Positions 42,465 through 51,166 of a stretch of 64,000 nucleotides of DNA are shown piece by piece. The position numbers and the translations under genes were made by a program. The DNA lies in contig NZ_RKRD01000004.1 in the NCBI RefSeq assembly GCF_003814745.1, forward strand, positions 1 through 64,000, written 5' to 3'. This DNA comes from Hydrogenoanaerobacterium saccharovorans. GTDB taxonomy: Bacteria; Bacillota; Clostridia; Oscillospirales; Ruminococcaceae. Numbering within the stretch: position 1 is the stretch's first letter; each line of letters starts with the position of its first letter. The notes under the pieces were generated by a model that was not told the DNA's origin, did not search any database, and saw only the letters and a list, made by a program, of their open reading frames with translations.

Positions 42465-44546
42465 TCATTTACCGCATGATTTTGCAGCTGTAAGGCATAT
42501 CCCTCTTCCATCTGCTTTGGCATGCGGCGTTTTTGCTCGTAATACGTTCTTGAAAACCCATGTGCCCCGATTTCTGACAGCGCACGAATACCCGATTTGC
42601 CCCATTTCATCTTTGGATTCGCAGGAGCAAACACTCGCATTTTTCTTTTGCAGGCGGATTACGCCGTCGCGGTCAATCAGGCGCAGTGCCTTTGTTTTCT
42701 TTTTGAAGAAAATAAAATGTCTTTTCATTTGCTCGCGCGTGATTGCACAGATAGCACCGTTATCTGCCTCGAGATGAACGTCGGACGCTTCTGCTTTCAG
42801 GTTTGCGGCAACAATCTTTTTCAACTCATCATCGCTTTTTGGTTCGCTCGAAAGCTCCTTGGTGCGCATTTCGGTGGTGCCTATGGCGATGGCACGTACT
42901 TTTTGGTGCTGTGTATCTACTTCAATCTTCACTTCAATTGTATCGGGATTGGCGCCGGATTGTATCGCTTTGCGCACTGCCTCGCGGCGAATTGCAAGAA
43001 TATCTTCTTCTGTGGGGTTTGAGATGGTACGCTCAATCATGTCGCGCACCATAGCAAGAGCAACACCGATGGGAGAGATGACTGCCGCATTACGTGCGAT
43101 TTTATGTTTGCAGCCAAACGTCTCGGCAATATGCGGCACAACCGATGCGCATCCCCCGCCGCCACCGACAAAGGTTATTGTACTCTTGTCCAATCCGTAA
43201 TCCTGTATCATACTGGTTACAACTTTGCCGTTTTTGATTGCGGAAAGGTCGAGTACCTTTTTGGCTGTCTCTTTTACGGTAAGCCCCATGCTCTTTGCCA
43301 GAGGTTCCCACGCTTTGACGGCTGCCTCCACATTACCGTAAGCGTAACTGTCGGGCTGCACATAGCCAGCAATATTTGCCGCACCGGAAAGGGTGAGTGC
43401 AAACGCTTTCCCTCCGTCGCATTCAATATAAGCATACTCCGGGTCGCCGTCTTTGGGTTTCACTGTTTTTAAAATAGGGTTTTTAATATCTTCGGTTTTG
43501 GCAAAACACTCGTATTCCAGGTTGGCGATGTGTGCGCTGCGCGGGCCTACATCAACGGCTATTCCGCCCGAAAGCTCAATCATACTGCCGCCGCCGATGC
43601 CTACGGTGCGCACATCCAGCGAGCTTACATAGGTTTTGTGCCCGCCTACCTCGGCATATTTGATAACGACGTTTCCGTCCTTAACACAAGAGATATCGGT
43701 GCTGGTGCCGCCCACTTCAAAGAAGATGCCGTCGGTCAGCTTTTCATACATCAAAGCACCCGCAACACCCGCCGCAGGGCCGGATAGGATGGTAAGAATC
43801 GGCCTGCTGCGCACCTCGTCTACGGTCATAACGCCGCCGTCGCATCGCATTACCATTAAAGGCGATTCGATATCGGCGTTTTTAATGCTGCGCTCGGTCA
43901 TGTTTGCCGCATCCAACATTTTGGGCAGGATACTGGCATTGATGACGGCGGTTCTGGTACGAACTTTAAGCCCATACAATTTGGAAACATCGTTCCCCGC
44001 AGTGGCCGGAATATCGCGGCCTTTGCAGATATCCAAAACAGCATTCTCGTTTTCGGGGTTATCTACGCTGAACGCCTCGGATACTACGATAGAATCTGCT
44101 TTTTGCCCTTTCAGCTCATCAATCGCATGGTTAATATTTTCATCAAACGCATTTTTATCTGAAGTATTGACATAGGCGTTGTATGTATGGAGCCATTTGC
44201 CCGCAGCCAGTTCAATATCACCAATATTCGTATCGCTTTTAGATTTCATCCCCTGCATACCGCTGCCCAGTGTAATAATTCCTACCTGAGCGACGTCACC
44301 TTCCAAAAGGGCGTTGGTTGCCTGTGTAGTGCCGTGCGCAATAAACATGACATCCTCAGGGCGGATGTTGTATTCTTTTAATATTTTTTCTAAAACCGCA
44401 ACGATACCCGCGGCAACACCTTCTTCGGCATCGTGGGTGGTAGGCAGTTTCACGCTTCCTATCAATTCATATGTTTCGTTATCAAGCGCGACGGCATCTG
44501 TAAAAGTACCGCCAACATCAATTCCAATTCTAACTTTCATTCCCAT
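42465..44546 (-). CDS. hydantoinase/oxoprolinase-family protein (HyuA-like)
   Basis: A 693-residue ATP-dependent hydrolase-type protein: N-terminal IGIDVGGTFTDAVALD, HGTTQATNALLEG near 70, GGTSTDISCVKDG near 275 and DVRTVGIGGGSMIEL near 305. These are the hallmarks of HyuA/OPLAH-like proteins, which open cyclic amides such as hydantoins and 5-oxoproline or carboxylate ketones (acetone carboxylase relatives). After QKKNA (about residue 625) the frame continues with an atypical Cys-rich tail. The neighbouring minus frame (42386-42640) is open from the same place, runs to 42386 and ends against the next ribosome site, so a C-terminal frameshift is possible. The start could be 44546 or the ATG two codons downstream. 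Confidence 0.82.
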   Translation of the reverse strand: MGMKVRIGIDVGGTFTDAVALDNETYELIGSVKLPTTHDAEEGVAAGIVAVLEKILKEYNIRPEDVMFIAHGTTQATNALLEGDVAQVGIITLGSGMQGMKSKSDTNIGDIELAAGKWLHTYNAYVNTSDKNAFDENINHAIDELKGQKADSIVVSEAFSVDNPENENAVLDICKGRDIPATAGNDVSKLYGLKVRTRTAVINASILPKMLDAANMTERSIKNADIESPLMVMRCDGGVMTVDEVRSRPILTILSGPAAGVAGALMYEKLTDGIFFEVGGTSTDISCVKDGNVVIKYAEVGGHKTYVSSLDVRTVGIGGGSMIELSGGIAVDVGPRSAHIANLEYECFAKTEDIKNPILKTVKPKDGDPEYAYIECDGGKAFALTLSGAANIAGYVQPDSYAYGNVEAAVKAWEPLAKSMGLTVKETAKKVLDLSAIKNGKVVTSMIQDYGLDKSTITFVGGGGGCASVVPHIAETFGCKHKIARNAAVISPIGVALAMVRDMIERTISNPTEEDILAIRREAVRKAIQSGANPDTIEVKIEVDTQHQKVRAIAIGTTEMRTKELSSEPKSDDELKKIVAANLKAEASDVHLEADNGAICAITREQMKRHFIFFKKKTKALRLIDRDGVIRLQKKNASVCSCESKDEMGQIGYSCAVRNRGTWVFKNVLRAKTPHAKADGRGICLTAAKSCGK

Positions 44547-44631
44547 TCCCCGATTCTACTATCTTTTTAATTTTGTTTTTATATTGTAAAACAAGAGCGT
44601 TTTCTACATTATTCAAATTACAGGATATGTT

Positions 44632-44668
44632 AACGGCGCGGAATCAAGACGTGATGCTCCGCGCCGTT
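44632..44668 (-). terminator. GC-rich hairpin between transporter and hydantoinase genes
   Basis: Eleven-base perfect arms (44632-44642 and 44658-44668) without a clear T-run. It may attenuate transcription or protect the transporter mRNA 3' end. Confidence 0.45.
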
Positions 44669-44694
44669 CGACCTGTTTTTATAGTGCCTATAGG

Positions 44695-45999
44695 CTAGAA
44701 ATAAATAATTGTTAGTATCACTACGGTAATCGCGGTCAAAATCCAATTGGGCAGCTGCACCTTGTTGGTGACGGTAATCGGGTCATATCCCACAAAGTTG
44801 GATGCCCAAACCACCTGTGTGGAGGTGGGGCAAGACTGTGTAGGCCAACGGAACGCAGCATAAAACACCGCGGACAATGCGGCGACGGGCAGAACATCTA
44901 CCGCCAGCATACTGGCTGCCAAACCTGCACCGAGGCCCAAAATGTTAAACGGCCCGCGATACAAGCCCAACGGGCAAAGAATGCACACAAATGCAATCAG
45001 GCCCAATGCGGTGGTGGGGGTAATTGCAATCATAAAGGGGTTGATAACCGCTTGCGTGGTAGGAGTTGTCATCGCGTTGATGATCATACCGATACCGAAC
45101 ATCAAAGCGGCAGTGGGTGCACCTTCTTTAAAGCCCTCATAGCAGCTTTGCACAATGATGTTGGAAAACTTCGACCATTTGCCTCTGTAAGTGAATACGA
45201 TTGCCCACACAATACCAATGATAAATACGGTAATGGCTTCCAGCTTTAATAACAGCATAATTGCCACAACTACAACCGGGGTTAAGCAAGCCAGCAACCC
45301 GCGAAAGCCTGTAACCTGTGCGGGGCGGGTATCGGCATCGCTTTCTGCGGCATGTTCTACGGGTGCGGCAAAAGCAAATTTAATGCCGTTCTTTTTAAAG
45401 CCCCATGCCAAGTACACCACTGTAAATAAAATACCGGCAACCGCCAAAATCACAGCACAAAGGTTAATATCCTCCGGTGCTACACCGGTAATGCTGGTGA
45501 TTGCGGCAATATTGGCAGGGTTCAAAGAATATCCCGCAGACAGCGACGCGAGAAACGCATTGCTTGCAACGATAGGCGGAACACCTACCGAAAGCATAAT
45601 CGGCAGTACCACCGCGCCCACCATGGCGGCAGCGCCTGTTCCGTACAAAACGGTAAACAAAAATACCGATACGCCGCACAGTGCAAGCGAAATAATAAAT
45701 GGTTTGTCTCCGCCCAATTCCGCGGCTTTTTTAATGATGGTATCTGTTACACCCGTGCGGTACAAAATTTGAGACAGCCAGCAGCTGAACAAAATTGCAA
45801 CATAAGTACCCGATAGTTTTAACGCACCTTTGGACAAAACATGTGTTAAGATACCCTCCTCACCCGTCATGGGCAAACCTGCCGCCACCCCAATCAGCAC
45901 CGCCATTAAAGGCAGCGCGAGCACTGCAGGGATTTTTTTCAGCATCATCAGTACTGCCATAACCAAAAAGATTGCAACAATTATAATACCTACTACCAT
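44695..45999 (-). CDS. ion-coupled transporter of the IT superfamily (GntP/CitM-like)
   Basis: The ATG at 45999 follows AAAGGAG; the frame is open 8 codons further up. A 434-residue, very hydrophobic protein with about 11-12 TM helices in two repeats and the GTGAAAMVGAVVLPIMLSVGVPP re-entrant-type loop typical of organic-anion/proton or sodium symporters. It is the first gene of the minus-strand cluster, under the promoter 46147-46175, and presumably imports the cluster's substrate. A sugar acid, organic acid or cyclic amide are all possible. Confidence 0.75.
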   Translation of the reverse strand: MVVGIIIVAIFLVMAVLMMLKKIPAVLALPLMAVLIGVAAGLPMTGEEGILTHVLSKGALKLSGTYVAILFSCWLSQILYRTGVTDTIIKKAAELGGDKPFIISLALCGVSVFLFTVLYGTGAAAMVGAVVLPIMLSVGVPPIVASNAFLASLSAGYSLNPANIAAITSITGVAPEDINLCAVILAVAGILFTVVYLAWGFKKNGIKFAFAAPVEHAAESDADTRPAQVTGFRGLLACLTPVVVVAIMLLLKLEAITVFIIGIVWAIVFTYRGKWSKFSNIIVQSCYEGFKEGAPTAALMFGIGMIINAMTTPTTQAVINPFMIAITPTTALGLIAFVCILCPLGLYRGPFNILGLGAGLAASMLAVDVLPVAALSAVFYAAFRWPTQSCPTSTQVVWASNFVGYDPITVTNKVQLPNWILTAITVVILTIIYF

Positions 46000-46146
46000 T
46001 TGTATTCTCCTTTCATTTCGCACATTTTCATTTTCTTTTATACGATGAACCCCCTACCCCAAATTACACCACCTTATAAACATTGAATTGATATATTTTT
46101 CACTTTGTTTTATTAATTGACTTTACAAAATGAATTTATGTTTTAA

Positions 46147-46175
46147 ATTATAGTAACAAGGCAAAATAAAGTCAA
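46147..46175 (-). promoter_or_regulatory. promoter of the transporter-hydantoinase-dehydrogenase cluster
   Basis: Minus-strand TTGACT (46170-46175), a 17-nt spacer and TATAAT (46147-46152). The divergent ROK regulator gene lies on the other side, so operators are expected around here. Confidence 0.75.
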
Positions 46176-46285
46176 TAATATTTTAATATTTTACAAATTT
46201 TTATGCATATCGACAAAAAACTACTTCTATTTTTGTGATATAATCTTGCGCTTTAGAAATTTGTCTTGTTTTAAATGCAAGCTGC

Positions 46286-46314
46286 TTGCACTAAAAATAC
46301 TTTTATGTTATGAT
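46286..46314 (+). promoter_or_regulatory. promoter of the ROK regulator gene
   Basis: TTGCAC (46286-46291), a 17-nt spacer and TATGAT (46309-46314). Its position supports a translation start near 46378 rather than the upstream ATG at 46246. Confidence 0.6.
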
Positions 46315-46377
46315 TTGTTTTATAAATTAGATTTATTAAACACAATAGCAAATCTAAACTATATGATACGGAACGTG

Positions 46378-47511
46378 ATGGTAATGAAAGAAAAAAGAAC
46401 TGCCAATATGGAGATTAAAAAGATAAACCGCACCAATATTTATCAGCTTTTGCGTAAAAACAGTTCGCTTTCAAGGCGCGATGTGGTAAATAAGCTGCAG
46501 CTATGCCTGCCTACTGTTACGCAAAATATTATGGAATTGCAGGAGGAAGGACTGATTGAAGAAGCAGGCTCCGTCGGCAATACCGGAGGGCGCCGCGCAA
46601 AGGTGTACGACATTGTACGCGATGCACGCACGGCGATTGGGATTGACATCACAAAAAACCACATTACCGCAGTTGCCGTAGACCTTACCGGCGCTGTGAT
46701 TGCTTGTGAGCGCATTCGGTGCAAATTTGAAAAGAGCGATGCTTACTATAAGCAGCTTTCGGTACTCGTTGAAACGGTGATTGAAAAAGCAAAACTGAAA
46801 AGAGAGCACATTCTGGGCGTTGGGATAGGCGTACCGGGCTTGATTACAGCGGATAATCAGACTGTTTTTTATGGTGAAATTTTAGATTTTACCGGTACCA
46901 CCTGCAGTGAATTTTCTAAGTACATCCCGTTTCAAACTGCACTTTACAACGATGCGAATGCCGCCGGTTATGCAGAGATTTGGGCGAACGAAGAGACAAT
47001 CAATGCTTTTTATGTGATGCTTAGCAACAACATTGGCGGTTCGGTCGTTATCAACGGGCAAATTTATTCGGGCGACCATTTGCGCAGCGGAGAGGTTGGG
47101 CACATCACCATTGTGCAAAACGGAAAAGAATGCTATTGCGGTCAAAAAGGATGTGTGGACCCCTACTGTGCGGCGACGGTGCTTTCGTCGCTGACAAACG
47201 GCAACCTTGAAGATTTCTTTCTGCTGCTCAAAAAGAAGTCACCCGAAGCAATCGTGCTGTGGAACGAGTATCTCGACCATTTGGCGGTTGCCGTAAATAA
47301 CCTGCATATGCTGTTTGACTGCAAAATCATCCTCGGCGGTTATGTGGGCGAATACCTGGATGAATATTTGGATGATTTAGTGCAACGCGTTAAAAGCCGC
47401 AACCCATTTACGCATGATGCCGGCTATCTTGAGGTGTGCTGTTATAAAACCGAAGCAATTGCAGCCGGTGCTGCGCTCAACTTTATTGCAAGTTTTATCA
47501 ATACGATCTAA
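46378..47511 (+). CDS. ROK-family transcriptional regulator
   Basis: A ROK repressor with an N-terminal winged helix (INRTNIYQLLRKNSSLSRRDVVNKLQL, and QEEGLIEEAG), then a sugar-kinase-like domain with IGIDITKNHITAVAVDL and GVGIGVPG. The zinc motif CYCGQKGCVDPYC near residue 255 is intact. A promoter at 46286-46314 argues against the upstream start; 46378 or 46384 are the likely ATGs, with only a weak ribosome site. It is divergent from the transporter-led cluster and probably controls it in response to its sugar. Confidence 0.85.
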   Translation: MVMKEKRTANMEIKKINRTNIYQLLRKNSSLSRRDVVNKLQLCLPTVTQNIMELQEEGLIEEAGSVGNTGGRRAKVYDIVRDARTAIGIDITKNHITAVAVDLTGAVIACERIRCKFEKSDAYYKQLSVLVETVIEKAKLKREHILGVGIGVPGLITADNQTVFYGEILDFTGTTCSEFSKYIPFQTALYNDANAAGYAEIWANEETINAFYVMLSNNIGGSVVINGQIYSGDHLRSGEVGHITIVQNGKECYCGQKGCVDPYCAATVLSSLTNGNLEDFFLLLKKKSPEAIVLWNEYLDHLAVAVNNLHMLFDCKIILGGYVGEYLDEYLDDLVQRVKSRNPFTHDAGYLEVCCYKTEAIAAGAALNFIASFINTI

Positions 47512-47529
47512 TGATGTTTTTATAAATAG

Positions 47530-47562
47530 AGCTCATCCTACCTGTTAGTTGGATGAGCTTTG
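47530..47562 (+). terminator. terminator of the ROK regulator gene
   Basis: AGCTCATCC/GGATGAGCT arms (47530-47538 and 47551-47559) followed by TTTGCTG. Confidence 0.65.
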
Positions 47563-47638
47563 CTGTGTTTGCCTGTATTTTGCACTATATTGATTTTATA
47601 AATAACAGCGGCTCTAATATCAATAATTTCGATAATGA

Positions 47639-47667
47639 TTGCAAATTATAAGCAATCTTGTTATACT
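47639..47667 (+). promoter_or_regulatory. promoter of the C_GCAxxG_C_C / TehA-like operon
   Basis: TTGCAA (47639-47644), a 17-nt spacer and TATACT (47662-47667). Confidence 0.65.
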
Positions 47668-47674
47668 GAAACGG

Positions 47675-47698
47675 CGTTATTCTCAAACAAGAATAACG
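47675..47698 (+). promoter_or_regulatory. perfect inverted repeat at the transcription start
   Basis: CGTTATTCT (47675-47683) and AGAATAACG (47690-47698) with a 6-nt spacer, beginning about 8 nt after the -10. Either an operator for an unknown regulator or a 5' mRNA hairpin. Confidence 0.5.
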
Positions 47699-47750
47699 AA
47701 TATAAAATCAATAAGCATCAATGTAAAAACCACTAACAGGAGGATGAGCA

Positions 47751-48227
47751 ATGCACATAAAACAAGTAGTCAGTGTAGAAAAAATCCGCAAGGACGCGGA
47801 AGAATTGTTTCGCGGAGGATTTTTCTGCTCCGAAGCAGTGGTCAGTTCCATCCGCTCCAACTTCGAGTTGGACATCCCCGAGCAAGTGATTGCAATGGCA
47901 TCCGGATTTCCAGTCGGCATTGGGCGCTCTAAATGTTTGTGCGGTGCGGTTTCGGGCGGTGTATTAGCACTGGGTATCTTTTTTGGACGTACTGTGCCAA
48001 AAGACCCGAAAGTTGAAAAGAACTTAGAGGTTGCCAAAGAACTGCACGACTATTTTAAAGTGGCTAACGGTAAAAATGCAATTTGCTGCCGTACTTTAAC
48101 CAAAGAATTTGATATGGGCAAAGGCGAGCACAAAGAGCAATGCATTTATTACACCGGGCTTGTTGCCGCAAAGGTTGCGCAAATCGTAATTCGGGAGCTT
48201 GGGCTTACCAACATCGATGATGAATAA
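47751..48227 (+). CDS. C_GCAxxG_C_C family redox protein
   Basis: A 158-residue soluble protein named after its cysteine pattern: FFCSEAVV near 25, CLCGAVSGGVLALG near 63, ICCRTLT near 105 and a further Cys near 125. The family is thought to be redox-active and is often tied to selenium, metal or electron-transfer genes; no reaction is established. AGGAGGATG precedes the ATG. The TehA-like transporter gene follows after 13 nt in the same operon. Confidence 0.85.
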   Translation: MHIKQVVSVEKIRKDAEELFRGGFFCSEAVVSSIRSNFELDIPEQVIAMASGFPVGIGRSKCLCGAVSGGVLALGIFFGRTVPKDPKVEKNLEVAKELHDYFKVANGKNAICCRTLTKEFDMGKGEHKEQCIYYTGLVAAKVAQIVIRELGLTNIDDE

Positions 48228-48240
48228 GTGAGGGATAAAG

Positions 48241-49176
48241 ATGAAACAACGCATCAAAGCAATCCCCCTCCCCCTATCGGGCGTGATGCTCGGCTGCGCC
48301 GCCCTCGGTAACCTGCTACAGAGTTATTCTGAAACGGTACGCATTTTGTTTGGCTTGGTTGCCGCAGCTGCCCTGTTACTGTTGGTTTTAAAGCTGATAT
48401 TGTCTCCATCCTCGGTTTCAGAAGATATGAAAAACCCTATTTTGGCAAGTGTAGCCGGTACCTTCCCTATGGCGCTGATGTTGCTCAGCGTCTATGTAAA
48501 ACCGATGATAGGCACAGCTGCTTTTTGGATTTGGGTTTTATCCATCGCACTGCACGCGGTGCTGATTGTGTTTTTCACCATCCGATTTATGTTAAAACCG
48601 CAGATGCCAAAGGTGTTTGCAAGTTATTTTATTGTTTATGTAGGCATTGCCGCCGCAAGCATTACAGCACCCGCCTATAATATGCAGGTGCTCGGATACG
48701 GACTGTTTTGGTTCGCCTTTGTTTCGTTGCTTTTTCTGTTGGGGTTTATCGGCTACCGATACATAAAATACCCGCAGATACCGGAACCTGCTCAACCCCT
48801 GTTCTGTATTTTTGCAGCACCTGCAAGCCTGTGTTTGGCAGGGTATCTCCAATCTGCCGCAGAAAAACAGCTTTGGTTGGTTGCGGTAATGGCGGTGCTT
48901 TCTTTTGCACTGTACCTCATGGCTCTGGCTATGTTGCCGCGCTTGCTGCGCCTTCCGTTTTACCCGAGTTATGCTGCGTTTACATTCCCGTTTGTTGTTT
49001 CAGCCATCGCGCTAAAACAAACAGCAGGCTATCTTGCTAAAATCGGGCAGCCTGTATCTGCTCTCAAATACGTCGTACTATTTCAAACGGTTATAGCGGT
49101 TATTCTGGTTGTTTACACACTGGTACGTTTCTTATCTGCCGCTTATAGCTGCACCTCCCAACCTGCTGTAAAATAA
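48241..49176 (+). CDS. TDT/TehA-like (SLAC1 superfamily) membrane transporter
   Basis: A 311-residue membrane protein with about ten TM helices, starting IPLPLSGVMLGCAALGN, the typical first helix of the TehA/SLAC1 family of anion channels and C4-dicarboxylate (malic acid) exporters. It is co-transcribed with the C_GCAxxG_C_C protein. The ion is unknown; tellurite or sulfite resistance and organic-acid efflux are known for relatives. Confidence 0.75.
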   Translation: MKQRIKAIPLPLSGVMLGCAALGNLLQSYSETVRILFGLVAAAALLLLVLKLILSPSSVSEDMKNPILASVAGTFPMALMLLSVYVKPMIGTAAFWIWVLSIALHAVLIVFFTIRFMLKPQMPKVFASYFIVYVGIAAASITAPAYNMQVLGYGLFWFAFVSLLFLLGFIGYRYIKYPQIPEPAQPLFCIFAAPASLCLAGYLQSAAEKQLWLVAVMAVLSFALYLMALAMLPRLLRLPFYPSYAAFTFPFVVSAIALKQTAGYLAKIGQPVSALKYVVLFQTVIAVILVVYTLVRFLSAAYSCTSQPAVK

Positions 49177-49205
49177 CTGGTGAAATATTGTTATAAACAA
49201 AAATA

Positions 49206-49252
49206 AGCCCTTGTTGTAGGCGATTTCTCGCTTAGAACAAGGGCTGTTTTTA
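49206..49252. terminator. terminator between convergent genes
   Basis: AGCCCTTGTT (49206-49215) pairs with AACAAGGGCT (49236-49245), followed by GTTTTTAT on the plus strand. Confidence 0.75.
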
Positions 49253-49263
49253 TATTTTACCAG

Positions 49264-50712
49264 TTATTCTTTGCCTTTATACCCGTTTTTTTCGGCATGG
49301 CCGAGCAGATATAAAAACGCAAAAGCAGGGATTCTCAACAGCTTATTGCCGTCGGGGGCGGTGTGTTCGCCAAAATCATCTGCGCGTTTGGTGATGATAA
49401 TCGAAGCACTGGATTCACCGCATAGTTCAATAATGGCATCATCGTTGGCAATGGGTGCCTGCTCGCGGTACTTTACCTCAATGAGGATATTTTTGATGTT
49501 GGGGTAATCCACAACAATGTCAATTTCGTTGCCTTTTTTGCCGCCGCGGTAGTAGCCCACACGGGTTGCTTTTTGGTAGTAAAACGCCGCGACATGCTTA
49601 TAAACCGCGGTTTCTACCATCTTGCCCATCTCAACGGGGTTGGTGAGAATTTCGCTGTCCATCAAAACGGCATTGCGGATGGCGGCATCGGCAATGTAGA
49701 TTTTGGGGCTTGCTTTGAGCACCTTGCGCCCACCGAGCTCTACAGGGTAGCTTAGATAAATCAGGTTTGCACTTTCAAGGTATTGGATGTAGTTTTCTAC
49801 GGTGGGGCGGCTGACACCGTTGAGCTCTTTTGCAATGGCATCGATGGCGACAATTTCGGACGAGACATTGCAAAGGTACAAAAAGATGCGCTCCAGTTCG
49901 GTTGCGTTGCGGATGTTATAAAGCGAGGGCAAATCGCGCTTGAGCACCTTATCAACCACATCTTCGCGCATCACCTGCTGTGCCAGTAAATCGTTATCGG
50001 CTAAAGCCAATTCGGGGAACCCGCCAATCTGCAAATAGCGGTTAAAGTGGTTTTGCACCGCAGAAAGCTTAATCATAATTTGGTTGCGCTCAATCTGCGG
50101 CATTGCCAACAACTGTGTGGGGCGCAGTTTGGGGTCGAGTGGTACATCTGCAATGCCAATGAGCGCGCAGTATTCGTAAAAAGAAAGTGTCGGCACTTGG
50201 ATAATCGTCCATCTGCCTGCGCCGCTTTCAGTACTGCCCTTGATGAGCGCGGGGCTGGCAGAACCTGTTGCAACTACCTGTGTATCGGGTTGGGTATCGT
50301 AAATGGTTTTCAGCCACGCGTCCCAGTCGGAGGCATACTGAATTTCATCAAAAAAATAGTAGACATCCTGCTCGGCATAGATATTTTCGTGGTAACATTC
50401 CAAAATGTCGTTCATCCCCGCCAGTTTGAGCATCGGGTGGTCGAGCGATACAAAGATAATTTTCCGCGGCGAAATACCCCGTTTCAGCAGGTTTTCGATC
50501 ATCTGATATTGTATGGTGGTTTTGCCTACCCGCCTTGTCCCCGTCAGCACAACAATTCTGCGGATATCTGTTTGGTCAAGCCGTTTCATCGCTTCGTAAT
50601 AGGCAAAGCGTTTATAGTCTTTAATAAACGATGGATGCACTGCCCCTGTCTTCCACCACGGGTTAAACGCGGACAGAACTTTTAAAATTCCCTCTTTTGT
50701 AGTAATTGCCAT
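49264..50712 (-). CDS. AAA ATPase with DUF4143 domain
   Basis: A 482-residue protein with Walker A LTGTRRVGKTT near 55, Walker B YFFDEIQYAS near 118 and sensor VATGSASPAL near 150. A winged-helix segment follows, then the DUF4143 nuclease-like domain (GNEIDIVVDYP and IEVKYRE near 405-425). Such ATPases are frequent, scattered accessory genes of bacteria and archaea with no settled function; substrate-dependent DNA or toxin roles have been suggested. It stands alone under its own promoter. GAGGTGAT precedes the ATG. Confidence 0.85.
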   Translation of the reverse strand: MAITTKEGILKVLSAFNPWWKTGAVHPSFIKDYKRFAYYEAMKRLDQTDIRRIVVLTGTRRVGKTTIQYQMIENLLKRGISPRKIIFVSLDHPMLKLAGMNDILECYHENIYAEQDVYYFFDEIQYASDWDAWLKTIYDTQPDTQVVATGSASPALIKGSTESGAGRWTIIQVPTLSFYEYCALIGIADVPLDPKLRPTQLLAMPQIERNQIMIKLSAVQNHFNRYLQIGGFPELALADNDLLAQQVMREDVVDKVLKRDLPSLYNIRNATELERIFLYLCNVSSEIVAIDAIAKELNGVSRPTVENYIQYLESANLIYLSYPVELGGRKVLKASPKIYIADAAIRNAVLMDSEILTNPVEMGKMVETAVYKHVAAFYYQKATRVGYYRGGKKGNEIDIVVDYPNIKNILIEVKYREQAPIANDDAIIELCGESSASIIITKRADDFGEHTAPDGNKLLRIPAFAFLYLLGHAEKNGYKGKE

Positions 50713-50732
50713 GATATCACCTCTATATCAAT

Positions 50733-50761
50733 AATATAGCTCTTATTTGCATTATTGTCAA
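50733..50761 (-). promoter_or_regulatory. promoter of the AAA/DUF4143 gene
   Basis: Minus-strand TTGACA (50756-50761), a 17-nt spacer and TATATT (50733-50738), with a short leader to the ATG at 50712. Confidence 0.75.
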
Positions 50762-51166
50762 ATATTTTTTAAAGTATACTTATAATTTTTGATATAGTTT
50801 TTAAAAATAACTACATATTATAAGTGTGCCAAAATAGCAGCGCTTAATAGCAAAAACCCGCTGTAAAAAACATACAGCGGGTAGGCCATAAATCATAAAT
50901 AGAATAAATATTCATTTTAGATACTATCGGAGGCAACAGCACCTGTTAAACCACAAAGAGAAACGGTGTTAAAGTCCCACTTCTTTTAACTCCTGTGTTT
51001 CCTGTTTGGTTATTGAAGAATTAGACTCTGAAAAACTTCTTCGATGTCATCATTTACCTTGTTATTATTATCCATATAATCATCACAAAATACATATTAA
51101 TGGTAGAGAAAAACAAAAGCAAGCAAGCTAACATTAAGCTTGGATCCACAATACTATCTATCTTTG
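50762..51166 (-). other. intergenic region after the bacteriocin ABC genes
   Basis: It holds a minus-strand terminator (50851-50882). Between about 50895 and 51073 lies a possible broken short peptide gene: three adjacent minus-strand frames give MDNNNKVNDDIEEVF, SNSSITKQETQELKEVGL and NTVSLCGLTGAVASDSI in order. No ribosome site precedes it, so it is not called as a gene. Confidence 0.4.
50851..50882 (-). terminator. terminator of the bacteriocin operon
   Basis: ACCCGCTGTA/TACAGCGGGT arms (50856-50865 and 50873-50882); on the minus strand the hairpin is followed by TTTTT. Confidence 0.75.

Noticed and set aside
46246..46377. Upstream ATG extension of the ROK regulator
   Set aside because: A consensus-like promoter at 46286-46314 lies inside it, and the helix-turn-helix begins only after 46378.
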